Of a stretch of DNA of 44,884 bases, positions 23,887 to 32,387 are shown in pieces. The notes under the pieces were generated by a model. It was not told where the DNA came from. It saw only the letters and a program-made list of their open reading frames with translations, and did no database searches. Source of the DNA: JALHOM01 sp964444225 (GTDB taxonomy: Bacteria; Patescibacteriota; Saccharimonadia; Saccharimonadales; 2-12-FULL-41-12); NCBI GenBank assembly GCA_964444225.1, contig CAYUFM010000009.1:1-44884 (forward strand), given 5' to 3'. Made by a program: the position numbers and the translations under genes. Each line of letters opens with the position of its first letter. Positions within the stretch are counted from its first letter, which is position 1.

Positions 23887-23951
23887 GGTTTTGGTAGTTG
23901 TTTGTCTTCTGTCTCCTTGTTAGAGAATTCCGTAGATTGGGTAGTTTCATA

Positions 23952-25127
23952 CTATCCCCCTACGCCAGGTTTGACCGTGATATGAATGTGGTCGTAGTGA
24001 CCGCCTGTCACACCAAAGCCATAGGTGTATGGTCGCCATCCTGACGTTACACCAGAACAGTTCCCTGCCGAGCCCTCACCCTCACGGCTGACGTTCCAGA
24101 TAAGTTCTTGCCAAATCTGGTACTGCACGCCAAGGCCATGAGCGTTGACTTGCAGGAAACAAGCGATCTCCCATCCGAGCGCAAGCTGTGATGAGTTAGG
24201 ATATGATCCAATCCCATCGCTGAGAGTCACATCGAGTGCGAGACCTTCTGTGTGATCCTGTGGCGTACCTGCTGGTCGCTGGGAATAACCACCGATCTCA
24301 CGAATACATGGACGAGGCCTCCGAGAACATCCCCAACGCTCCAAAATGAACGCACGAAGGTTTGATGCCCTAGGCACAAGATTCCCATTGCTGGGATCCT
24401 GAGGACCAGGCCCCGGGTCGCTCAGACTGCCATCGACTGACGTACTACAAGTCGATGTAGCGTTGACACCTGAGACACTTGACCCATAACGATCGCGCAC
24501 ACTTATGGCATGCCCGACACGCTTGGGGTAGGTAGACACCATTCCGGAGACTTCGTAGGTTGCCTCGAAAACTTCCGTGGCATCCTTGATGTTGGTTGTC
24601 CTACGGAGCGCTTCCAGATTATCCAGACGAGTTACAGTTAGCTCGTACTTCATATAGCTGAGCTGAGCTCTCAGATCTGTCCACGGGAGGTTCATTGCCT
24701 TCGCGTGAGCATACAGTCCACTCCTGCGACCATATTTCTCGTTCGGCTTTTGGTACCACTGAGCAATTCCAACTGCACCAATGGAGTTAACCACATCAGT
24801 CACGATGGGGTCGCCACCACTTTCGTGGATGAGATTTCCGACGATAGCGGCTGCTTGGAACGGTTGAAGATCCAGCTCAGAGTCGGATGCCAGGAAGTGA
24901 TACGCAACTTCCGTATTGTTGGCTCCTTGTGCAGTACCTACACCACCAGGGCCACAGCTGACTGCACCAACACTGCTATCTGAGCCAAGCAACACTGCCA
25001 GGGCGACCACAAGTCCAACAGCCCCGAGAATAGGCAGACCCAGCTTGGCAAAAACCACTCTCATGACGTTGACACGAGCTCTTACAAGGTACGCTTTTTC
25101 AAGAGCAGATTGCTTGTTCTTAGACAT
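23952..25127 (-). CDS. secreted/membrane peptidoglycan hydrolase: phage-type lysozyme plus M15-like domain
   Basis: 391 residues from the ATG at 25127, chosen because GGGAGG lies 5 nt upstream. A hydrophobic segment at ~24-48 anchors it. Residues ~75-165 match phage tail lysozyme domains (AAAIVGNLIHESGG, Glu102; GAVGIAQWY). A Pro/Gly linker (~225-250) leads to an M15-like domain with DHTEGLALDV (H292, D299) and GHYDHIHIT (H380/H382) as zinc ligands. It is the VirB1-type wall-opening enzyme of the secretion module and overlaps the VirB4-like gene by 8 bases. The domain pairing is typical of actinobacterial elements. Confidence 0.85.
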   Translation of the reverse strand: MSKNKQSALEKAYLVRARVNVMRVVFAKLGLPILGAVGLVVALAVLLGSDSSVGAVSCGPGGVGTAQGANNTEVAYHFLASDSELDLQPFQAAAIVGNLIHESGGDPIVTDVVNSIGAVGIAQWYQKPNEKYGRRSGLYAHAKAMNLPWTDLRAQLSYMKYELTVTRLDNLEALRRTTNIKDATEVFEATYEVSGMVSTYPKRVGHAISVRDRYGSSVSGVNATSTCSTSVDGSLSDPGPGPQDPSNGNLVPRASNLRAFILERWGCSRRPRPCIREIGGYSQRPAGTPQDHTEGLALDVTLSDGIGSYPNSSQLALGWEIACFLQVNAHGLGVQYQIWQELIWNVSREGEGSAGNCSGVTSGWRPYTYGFGVTGGHYDHIHITVKPGVGG

Positions 25128-26478
25128 ACATGCCTCCCTGCGTATCAACTGCCAGAGGCATTGCTCGTGGCAAGTCAGTTCGTCCGTGAACGAGAGAGCT
25201 AGTGTTAAGCATAGGGATCTCCCAGGGGAGGGCCACATACTCAACTTCGATGGCCGGCAGACCACGGATCTTATACAGCGCACTTCCTGGTGGAAGTACT
25301 TTAATCCGTTCGACTTCTTGGTCGCTGTAGCCAAGTACATGCGCACTAGCTTCGATCTCGGGCGGATCCTGACGGTAGGAAATGATCAACGACGAGTCAC
25401 CGATCAGATCTTCTACCTTGTCGTTGCCGGAGTGGATGATGTTTTTCCAGTGGTGATTAACCAGCCGGTTGCCGAAGCCTTTAGTCCTACCAAGCTTGAA
25501 GCCTCGACGGACCGAATCGACGAACCCAGGATATGTAGCCAGGTCCCAGGACTCATCATGCAGAACATGGTGAAACCTGTTGTCAGAATCAGAAATCGCA
25601 TTCTTCGACAACGTGAAGAAGTTGATCAGCGTAACCATGATGACGGCTTTTTCTCCATCAATACCATCGCAGTCAAGAACCAGCAACGGTACGGCGTCGA
25701 AAAGACCTGGTGTGGTCGGCTTATGAAGCATGCCGGCAAGGTCACCGTCGCCAGCAAGGCGCATCAGACCCATGCGAAGATTTTTGTTTCCTTCGCGCAC
25801 GCCAGCCTGATCCATTCCGAGCCTGGCTTGGGTCGCCTGGCTTGGGTGTAGAAGTTTGTGAAGCAAGGTGTCGATGGTAGGAACACCTGCTTGACCTGGC
25901 TCGTTGTGAGCGTCCTGAAGTGCTCGCCACAACAGTTGGTGCTCTGTGGGAGAAAGCTTCGTGCCGATTTGCATGGCGTTGAGAGCCAAAGCTACCAAGA
26001 GCTCCAGCTGAATATCCCGTGTCATCACTGGGTCGAGAGGATTGATGAAGTGGTTGCTCTCTGGCCCAAACTTGAGAACTTTTGCACCAGGAATGTGCTT
26101 TACCAATGGAGTGTACTCATGACCTTTGCGGTCGGTCACGAGATAGTTACGGCCGAAAAGAAGCGTATCCCGGAGGATTCGAAGCTTTTCGCCCGCAGAT
26201 TTACGAAACCCCGTCATCCCAAAAACCAGAGAGTTCAGACTGTTCATCTGCTGCTCAATGGCGTTGTGGGCGACGTACTCATCGAACGAAAACCCACCTG
26301 CACTACGCCTTGGGCCAGCATACCCAAGCGGGACTCCAGCCATTTTTCGACCGGTACGAGGGTCGATCAGTCCTGATTCCACAATAAGAGGACTGACAGG
26401 TCCGGTGTGTGTGCTCAAAGTTCGAAATGTCCTGAGCTGATCGCCACACACCGCTTGCAGTACATCTGGGGCAGACAT
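25120..26478 (-). CDS. VirB4-like type IV secretion ATPase with altered Walker A
   Basis: 452 residues resembling the C-terminal ATPase half of VirB4/TraC. The P-loop position reads GMTGFRKS (87-94), where the usual Gly before Lys is Arg. NYLVTDRKGHEY and FINPLDP follow, and Walker B is HHVLHDES (D308, E309) with a typical RRGFKLGRTKG helix after it. The altered loop may weaken nucleotide binding, or the motif may be a lineage variant. The N-terminal VirB4 part is probably supplied by the SCO6880-like neighbour, 16 bases upstream. Confidence 0.82.
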   Translation of the reverse strand: MSAPDVLQAVCGDQLRTFRTLSTHTGPVSPLIVESGLIDPRTGRKMAGVPLGYAGPRRSAGGFSFDEYVAHNAIEQQMNSLNSLVFGMTGFRKSAGEKLRILRDTLLFGRNYLVTDRKGHEYTPLVKHIPGAKVLKFGPESNHFINPLDPVMTRDIQLELLVALALNAMQIGTKLSPTEHQLLWRALQDAHNEPGQAGVPTIDTLLHKLLHPSQATQARLGMDQAGVREGNKNLRMGLMRLAGDGDLAGMLHKPTTPGLFDAVPLLVLDCDGIDGEKAVIMVTLINFFTLSKNAISDSDNRFHHVLHDESWDLATYPGFVDSVRRGFKLGRTKGFGNRLVNHHWKNIIHSGNDKVEDLIGDSSLIISYRQDPPEIEASAHVLGYSDQEVERIKVLPPGSALYKIRGLPAIEVEYVALPWEIPMLNTSSLVHGRTDLPRAMPLAVDTQGGMYV

Positions 26479-26494
26479 TACGCCTGCACCTCCT

Positions 26495-28072
26495 TTAGTT
26501 GCGGTGTTGGGTCCTGCTCACGCTAAACCAACTCCGGACTCGCGACGAGGTCAAGCCTCGACCAACCGGGAGTAGAACGGAAATTCCGTCTTCTTCTCGG
26601 AGGTTGAGACCGGCCACTGGCATATCGTGACGAGCAGCGGTATTACGAAGCTCATCAACCACTGCTGATACATCGCTCAGGGTTGGCCCTGTCACATCAA
26701 CGTAGACGCGCAGACGATAAACGTCCGCCAGTGCTTCCACCATCTCACGTTGATTATCGTGGCTCTCCTGAGCTTCGATCTTCTGAGCTACCGTAGGGTT
26801 CTTGCCATCGGCAAGAAGCTCATCGATCACACCCTTGGTCGAGTTAGTTGCTCGAGTTGCATTGCTCATAGCAAGCAACCGAGGAACTGGTCGGTAAGTA
26901 GCGGTAACTGTTATCGGCCGGCTTGCATTAAGCAACCAGTCGAAGTCAGTTGGTCCAACTCCCTCCAGCGGGAAGCTGTCGATGAAGAATCCGCGGTGGA
27001 TTGATTCACCAACAACCGCATGATCCGTAGGCTTGAATGAACACGTCTGTGGCCATGCGATGGACTCACGAAAGAGCTTACCGGTCTTCAAAAGATTCGA
27101 TTTTTGGTAAACCGGAACCATGAAGACCGGGTCAAGAGCCATCCGAACCTCTGCAAGAAGTTCGTTGTAGCTAAGGAAGCTAATGTACTTCACTCCCAGC
27201 TGGTTTGGACTTTCGCCCAGACCAAGCTCAGAGATCAGCTCAGAAACCTCCTCAACCAGAAGCTGAGGAAAACCACCCTCGAGCTTCCTGGCCCGCCTTC
27301 TGAACGATCCTCTATCAGCAATCGTAAAGAAGAATGTTGAAAGTCGCTCAGATGAGCCACTACCAACCACCGATTCGTACTCGGCGATGAACCGATCTGG
27401 GTCATGTCCAGGGTGTGACTGGAGCGAAAAGGCATGCTGGATCGCCTTCACATCGCCCGCCACATTCAGAGCTTCACCGGGAATGATTTGCGTCTTCCAG
27501 GAGAAGCTGTCGAATCCTGCTGATGCCACCCTGTTAAGGAGTGAGCCAAAAGCCAGGATCCGAACTTCCCTGACCGCACTGCTTTCCATCAGCAGAGAAC
27601 CGGTCTTGATGGTGAGACCGACTGTGTAAGTGCCCTCACGGCGATCGTGAGCAACGCCAACGTAGACATCATTTGCGACTTCATGCGCGATGTAGTCGAC
27701 TCTTCCCAAGTGTTTGGAGAACTTCTTGGGCTGGCCTTTTTTGTCTGGACCCAACAGAGTTTCACCAGCACCAACACGCTCTGAGTGAAACACTTCTTCG
27801 CCCATATCGTGCTTGGCGCGCCTGTGGATCCATGACAACAGACTCATCCCATCCGGTCTAAATGGAATGAAGATGAACACAAACCAGAAGATCACCGACA
27901 CAAAAGCAGTCGGCAGCAACAGACCGTAGATGTTGAGCAAACTCATTACAAATGCAAGGACCGCAAGGCCACAAACAATCGCAATGAGCCACTTCATTGC
28001 CCAGTCAAGCCGAAGCTGACCAAACAGAGGAAGTGAACGTTCCCGCTCGATTTTATGTCGCGGGGGACTCAT
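26495..28072 (-). CDS. SCO6880-like type IV secretion protein (VirB3/VirB4-N-like)
   Basis: 525 residues from the ATG at 28072, preceded by AGGAG; the GTG at 28102 has no such site. Two transmembrane helices at ~25-75 (AMKWLIAIVCGLAVLAFVM and following) precede a large soluble region. Layout and context match SCO6880-family proteins of actinobacterial conjugation clusters, which act as membrane scaffold with the VirB4 ATPase. No P-loop. Function by family and position; sequence identity was not measured. Confidence 0.7.
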   Translation of the reverse strand: MSPPRHKIERERSLPLFGQLRLDWAMKWLIAIVCGLAVLAFVMSLLNIYGLLLPTAFVSVIFWFVFIFIPFRPDGMSLLSWIHRRAKHDMGEEVFHSERVGAGETLLGPDKKGQPKKFSKHLGRVDYIAHEVANDVYVGVAHDRREGTYTVGLTIKTGSLLMESSAVREVRILAFGSLLNRVASAGFDSFSWKTQIIPGEALNVAGDVKAIQHAFSLQSHPGHDPDRFIAEYESVVGSGSSERLSTFFFTIADRGSFRRRARKLEGGFPQLLVEEVSELISELGLGESPNQLGVKYISFLSYNELLAEVRMALDPVFMVPVYQKSNLLKTGKLFRESIAWPQTCSFKPTDHAVVGESIHRGFFIDSFPLEGVGPTDFDWLLNASRPITVTATYRPVPRLLAMSNATRATNSTKGVIDELLADGKNPTVAQKIEAQESHDNQREMVEALADVYRLRVYVDVTGPTLSDVSAVVDELRNTAARHDMPVAGLNLREEDGISVLLPVGRGLTSSRVRSWFSVSRTQHRN

Positions 28073-28135
28073 ACTACTCCTATCTTTTGAGGTTACATTC
28101 ACCCAGGGCTTCCTTGCCCGTCAAAAATTACCAGG

Positions 28136-29275
28136 CTACCTGCCTGCTGTAAACAACTTCCAGGTACGCATCGCTCTGTACGACCGCTCGACTGGAGCAA
28201 TTCGGAACTCTGAACCAGAGATCTTCCTCCAAAGCCAGAGCGCAACAACGACTGGAAGAATCGAAGTCACCCCAGCTATCAGGGTAACCAAGAGTCCATC
28301 GGTCGCCCTGAGAGATGCCAGACTGAGCATTTGGACGAAACCGATGACCGCCGGAAACGTGACCGCTCCAAGAAAAGCAAGCATAGCCCGCTTCACTCTC
28401 TCCCAATCTTCCTCAACGATATTGAGGGCGAAGGCCGTGAGCATCCAGATAACGATCAACGGCAAGACGGGATACCGAATCGCCATCACCAAGGTGGACA
28501 GAGCAATCGAAATACACCCCGCGATAACAATGAAGAAGAGGAGGGCAACCAGTGCTGTCGGTCCGCCAATCTCGTCCCCCATGTTATCCGCGAGCGTGCC
28601 GTAGGTGGCTTTGAGCTCGTCAGCGGACTGAGAGATCAGACCAGGAGTAATCTCCTTGTCGACAAGGTAAATAGCGGCGGCTGCGATATTCACCAAGAAA
28701 CCACCCGCAACAAAGAGAAAAACTGCCGTCCGAAGTACAGCACCTATCTGTATTCCGACGTCTTTCTCTTTTGCGGCCTGAACCTGTTTGACCATAAACA
28801 GCAAGACCGCCAGGAAGACCGCCAGCCAAAGCACCTTTTGATACGAGGTACTAAACCACGTGGCTGTGATATCTGGAGAAACGCCCTTCGCGATGAGCGT
28901 TGCGGTGTACTCCAGTCCCCAAATCATGCCGTTTGCAAAGAACTTGACCGTACCGGTGAGCATGCTTTCAGCTGCTGCATTTACTGCACCACCGGCAACG
29001 TCTTTGACAACCTCAACCGGATTGGGAAGCCCGGGGATTCTGTCAATAACGGCACCAGCTACAGCAACAGGGCCACCTGAGACTACCGTGCAGGTGTCTG
29101 TAGCGGCCCCGTCCGGCAGCAAATTGCACGGATGTGGCACATCGACAAAGGGAATGCCTACGGCCTGCGCTTTTTCAGCCTTGATCGACTGAGCAGCGAA
29201 GATTCCGAGAACCAGTGTCGCCACAAAAACCAACGACCATCCCGCGAACATCCTTCTGTTCAAGGAATTAGCCAT
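28136..29275 (-). CDS. VirB6-like polytopic channel protein
   Basis: 379 residues: an N-terminal hydrophobic signal-like helix (~13-30), a Pro/Gly/Cys-containing outside loop, then about six further transmembrane helices (for example VLWLAVFLAVLLFMV and ALVALLFFIVIAGCISIAL). This is the topology of VirB6/TrbL inner-membrane channel subunits. Codon use is GC-rich like the rest of the module. It overlaps the VirB8-like gene by 8 bases. Confidence 0.75.
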   Translation of the reverse strand: MANSLNRRMFAGWSLVFVATLVLGIFAAQSIKAEKAQAVGIPFVDVPHPCNLLPDGAATDTCTVVSGGPVAVAGAVIDRIPGLPNPVEVVKDVAGGAVNAAAESMLTGTVKFFANGMIWGLEYTATLIAKGVSPDITATWFSTSYQKVLWLAVFLAVLLFMVKQVQAAKEKDVGIQIGAVLRTAVFLFVAGGFLVNIAAAAIYLVDKEITPGLISQSADELKATYGTLADNMGDEIGGPTALVALLFFIVIAGCISIALSTLVMAIRYPVLPLIVIWMLTAFALNIVEEDWERVKRAMLAFLGAVTFPAVIGFVQMLSLASLRATDGLLVTLIAGVTSILPVVVALWLWRKISGSEFRIAPVERSYRAMRTWKLFTAGR

Positions 29276-30038
29276 AGTCGATGTACCTTCCTTTCTCGAG
29301 GAACGGCTTGTAGAGGTTGACCACCTGGTCGTAAGAAAGTCCAGGACCTTTGCCCGTAAAGACAGGAGCCTGACCAGGCGCAGGGTCTGAGCTAGCTACG
29401 TACAGCCAGCGGTCTTCGACCCAACGCATGCTTACAACTTTTATGCGCGGGTGGTTGTACCCACAGCAGGTGATTTGGTTTTGACTGTTGACCGTTCGTT
29501 TTGTGACAAAGTGCGTCACCGTGTAGAGAGAAACCACTGCCGTGCCAGCAGCGGGGTCAAACGCACCAACTCGATACTTCTTCGTTGCGACACGGTATTC
29601 GCTGTTGTTCAAAGCGTCTTGGATGGAGTCGTAACCCCAAGCTGTTGCCAGATTCCGACCATTTGGACCGAGAAGCTCGATCAGCACAGATCTGGATTCA
29701 GGCACAGCAAGATTGTTGACGCTCTCCGCGAGAAGCACTGCCGGCAACAACTGCGCCACAGACAGAGCCTGCACGGCCTCCACCGCCGAATTCACAGCAT
29801 CCATGCTGTTTGATTTGGACAAGTTCGGGCCGTGACCTTGATTCTCGCCTCCTGCTGGGTCTGGGATTGTTGAAGGACCTTCCCCATCACCGGGCGAAGC
29901 CAATGGCTGCTCGGATTGTGGCTGACCTCCAAATTGTGCTTGTCCTTTTTTCTGTTCCACCCTATTAGCAAGGCTCAGGATGATCACAGAAATCAGAAAC
30001 AAGAAGCCCAGAATCCAGAAAATTTTCCGCTTGTTCAC
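29268..30038 (-). CDS. VirB8/TcpC-like single-pass secretion protein
   Basis: 256 residues from the GTG at 30038, preferred because AGAAAGG is 6 nt upstream; the ATG at 30044 touches that site. One N-terminal transmembrane helix (~7-24), a Pro/Gly/Glu-rich linker (~30-70), then an alpha/beta domain. Single-pass proteins with a folded outer domain in this operon position are VirB8/TcpC-like. A pair of adjacent Cys (TCCGY) is unusual. Assignment rests on topology and neighbours. Confidence 0.6.
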   Translation of the reverse strand: MNKRKIFWILGFLFLISVIILSLANRVEQKKGQAQFGGQPQSEQPLASPGDGEGPSTIPDPAGGENQGHGPNLSKSNSMDAVNSAVEAVQALSVAQLLPAVLLAESVNNLAVPESRSVLIELLGPNGRNLATAWGYDSIQDALNNSEYRVATKKYRVGAFDPAAGTAVVSLYTVTHFVTKRTVNSQNQITCCGYNHPRIKVVSMRWVEDRWLYVASSDPAPGQAPVFTGKGPGLSYDQVVNLYKPFLEKGRYIDYG

Positions 30039-30114
30039 GGACATCCTTTCTGGTCAGTGGCCACCGACCATGTATTGTGCCGGTGGCCACATTTAGCTGT
30101 TTGAGCAACACTCA

Positions 30115-30456
30115 TCAGTCAACCCAGCTGCTGATAAGGTTGATCCAGTATGCCGGATTGCTCAGAACGACGATTCCGAAAACAGCCAGAGCAGCTCCAA
30201 CGCATGCGAGCTTGATGCCCTTGCTGTTCTTGAGGTTTGCCCTGATCTCCACAATTGAAATCACAAAGAGGATAGTCAGGATGATGATTCCGCCTGTCTG
30301 AACCTTGTTCAGAAACCGAACCAACTTCTCGGAACCCTGAAAGGACTCAGGGGTTGTGTCGAACGGGAGAGTAATGCCCGCCAAAAGACGTGACGGGATA
30401 GAGGCGAAAATGACCGTAAACAGCGCCATTCGCCACTTGTTGAACATTTTGCGCAT
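30115..30456 (-). CDS. VirB2/TrbC-like pilin or small membrane subunit
   Basis: 113 residues from the ATG at 30456; AAAGGAG lies 5 nt upstream. A hydrophobic N-terminus with a possible signal peptide (ALFTVIFASIPSRLLAG) is followed by two transmembrane helices (~54-72 and ~84-100). Small, twin-helix proteins with a signal in a type IV secretion operon are typically VirB2/TrbC pilins. No direct motif proves it. Confidence 0.6.
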   Translation of the reverse strand: MRKMFNKWRMALFTVIFASIPSRLLAGITLPFDTTPESFQGSEKLVRFLNKVQTGGIIILTILFVISIVEIRANLKNSKGIKLACVGAALAVFGIVVLSNPAYWINLISSWVD

Positions 30457-30497
30457 CACTTCTCCTTTCGGGAGAGTAGTTGTGCAGTCCCAACCAG

Positions 30498-32021
30498 CTA
30501 GTTTGGGACAATTTGCATATCGTAGGGGTTGACGATGAACGGATGACGAGCAGGCACCTCTACCCCCATGAGCTCTGCGGCTCGCTCGAAAGCAAGCGCA
30601 ATAATTGACAGATAATCAAGGTATGTGTCCCTTGCCATCATGTCAATCGAGAAACCTTCCAGCAGGTACCTCAGGTACTCGTCATACCTGACGCAGTGGA
30701 TGTCTCCTTCAAAAGCCGGAGGGTTGTCCATGTCGATCCGAACATGGTCTGCATAGGTGGACAAATCAGACGTCGTATCGACTCCGTTGAATATCGCAAT
30801 TGACTTGCGAATCTTCTCCTCCATCGGGATGTCGGTCGCGGTGAGCCGAAGTCCCTGAGAAAGACCCACCTTCTCGAACAGACGAGCATAGCGGACATAT
30901 TCAGCCAAAGCTTCCTTCAGCTTGTCCATCCCATCCACGTTCTCGACCCAAGCTGTCAGGATTGCGACATGCGCTTCCTCCAGCCCAGTAGCCGTGACGG
31001 AGTTTTCATGTGCTCCGTCATTGCCTGTGTCCAGCACAGCGATTGGCGAGGCCCTCAAAAGGAACTTGAGAACCTTTCGGAACATACCATTGCCAAGGTA
31101 TTTTGCCCCGATATCGCCAACTGGATCTTCGGACACAACATACGCGCCATCCGCATTGGAAAACACGTAGTTGTAAACCTGACCGGGATCTGTCATCTTC
31201 CTATCTTCGATGAGAGTGTGAAGCTGTCTCATCGATGCGGAATGACCCTTAAGCCCTGTCAGCTTACCAGCACGCCCCGTCTTGTCGTTCGCCATGGTTG
31301 GCAAAACGAAACAAGGCTGACGAGTGACACGTCCGATGATGCTGGCGATGATCACCGACATCATGGATTTGCCATTCTTGCCACTGCTGTTGGCGATCCA
31401 GATGACTGGCCGGATATACATCCGCACCTCTCTGATTCGTTCCTCCATGAAACGAATCCTTGTCTCTCGCAACTCATCTGGCTTCATGGCGGGCACAAGG
31501 TCCGGGCGTCCATAAAACTTGAGGACGCGGTACTTCCACTTAGGAAGTCCGTGAACAGGAGCCACCGTACCGCTTTTCTCGACTGGAATAGGCTCGTAGG
31601 CCCGACTCAGTGCCAAAGCACTGACGACCACAATCACCAGTCCCAGAGCAACGATGAGCACAAGTTGAGCTGTCGACGGAGTAAGCATTGCAAAAGCGAA
31701 GCTCAACAACACCGTCAACAGAACGAGGGTTACGAGACGAGGCGTAAAGCCTGGCCTCTTCGAGAGAGTGCTAGCTCTGTCACCAAGCCCCGACCAATCT
31801 TCCTTCGACAGTCCGAGCCGTCGGAGACTGACCAACTTACCGCGACGGCCGTGAACTTCCAGCTCACGCTGAGTTGCCACAAGTGCGGGGTTGATCTCAA
31901 CCTCTTCGTGGGTTTCCCCTCCATCAAGAGGCTGATCTTCGTCGAGTCCGTCGTCTACTCGATCCGGATCCGGATGGCTAGACGTTGTGCGTCCAACCGG
32001 GATCCTGAGTCTGTCAGACAT
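30498..32021 (-). CDS. MinD/ParA-like membrane-bound P-loop ATPase heading the secretion operon
   Basis: 507 residues. An acidic, disordered N-terminus (~1-60) precedes two transmembrane helices (~95-140), then a nucleotide-binding domain with IANSSGKNGKSMMSV (P-loop, ~207-220). A second Lys before the Gly resembles the deviant Walker A of MinD/ParA ATPases. AVLDTGND may be the Walker B region. It is the first gene of the module, with AAGGAGGG ahead of the ATG. Comparable proteins lead actinobacterial secretion clusters; the exact role is unknown. Confidence 0.65.
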   Translation of the reverse strand: MSDRLRIPVGRTTSSHPDPDRVDDGLDEDQPLDGGETHEEVEINPALVATQRELEVHGRRGKLVSLRRLGLSKEDWSGLGDRASTLSKRPGFTPRLVTLVLLTVLLSFAFAMLTPSTAQLVLIVALGLVIVVVSALALSRAYEPIPVEKSGTVAPVHGLPKWKYRVLKFYGRPDLVPAMKPDELRETRIRFMEERIREVRMYIRPVIWIANSSGKNGKSMMSVIIASIIGRVTRQPCFVLPTMANDKTGRAGKLTGLKGHSASMRQLHTLIEDRKMTDPGQVYNYVFSNADGAYVVSEDPVGDIGAKYLGNGMFRKVLKFLLRASPIAVLDTGNDGAHENSVTATGLEEAHVAILTAWVENVDGMDKLKEALAEYVRYARLFEKVGLSQGLRLTATDIPMEEKIRKSIAIFNGVDTTSDLSTYADHVRIDMDNPPAFEGDIHCVRYDEYLRYLLEGFSIDMMARDTYLDYLSIIALAFERAAELMGVEVPARHPFIVNPYDMQIVPN

Positions 32022-32047
32022 AACAGACCCTCCTTTCTGCGTGTGTT

Positions 32048-32161
32048 TGTTAGTGCGTGTTGTTAACGTACGTCAAATACCACCTCCTTTGTAGGTTTGG
32101 ACCTACAGGTGCCGGATTTTCGTCCGGTTTAGTGCTTTATAAATGCGTCGGCTTCACATTA
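32048..32161 (-). promoter_or_regulatory. leader of the secretion operon: promoter, hairpins, sequestered Shine-Dalgarno, short uORF
   Basis: Minus strand, in order: TATAAT (32156-32161); hairpin CCGGA-N6-TCCGG (32110-32125); hairpin TGTAGGT-CCAA-ACCTACA (32088-32105), whose outer flank CACCT (32105-32109) pairs with AGGTG of a perfect AAAGGAGGTG (32079-32088). That Shine-Dalgarno has no gene start at normal distance except TTG at 32074, opening an eight-codon frame MTYVNNTH that stops at 32048. No -35 is convincing. The rest of 32162-32387 is AT-rich and empty by eye. Confidence 0.45.
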
Positions 32162-32387
32162 TAATGCAAAAATCGAACGAAAAATTTTAACTTTTAACAA
32201 TTCCCATTTTCTTAAAAATCAAAATTGATCAATTACCCCGATCACCCTTTACACTATAATTTATTACTATAAATGTCAATCTTTTGTATCTGTTATTTAT
32301 ATAAAAATTAGCTATATTTAAAAAAGGTAATGTTAATACTTCGTTGACTTTATAACAACTAAGTTTTCCAATTAACACTTGCAAGAA

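Noticed and set aside
23535..23951. tmRNA, RNase P RNA, SRP RNA or a group I/II intron
   Set aside because: None of the conserved cores of these RNAs (tag frame and tRNA-like ends, CR-I/CR-V, GGAAGG-type loop, P7 or domain V) could be found on either strand.
24916..25851. 311-aa plus-strand ORF across the lysozyme and VirB4-like genes
   Set aside because: Crosses two well-supported minus-strand genes and lacks any recognisable domain.
28331..29080. 249-aa plus-strand ORF opposite the VirB6-like gene
   Set aside because: Highly charged, low-hydrophobicity antisense shadow created by GC-rich codons; no Shine-Dalgarno. The minus-strand frame has clear membrane helices.
30969..32066. 365-aa plus-strand ORF opposite the MinD-like ATPase gene
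   Set aside because: Antisense shadow; the minus strand carries a P-loop, transmembrane helices and a strong ribosome site.
20342..32161. Integrative element bounded by tRNA-Tyr att repeats
   Set aside because: The tail copies lie only within 20405-20804. No copy of the tail is visible at the far edge of the GC-rich block, and no integrase was found.
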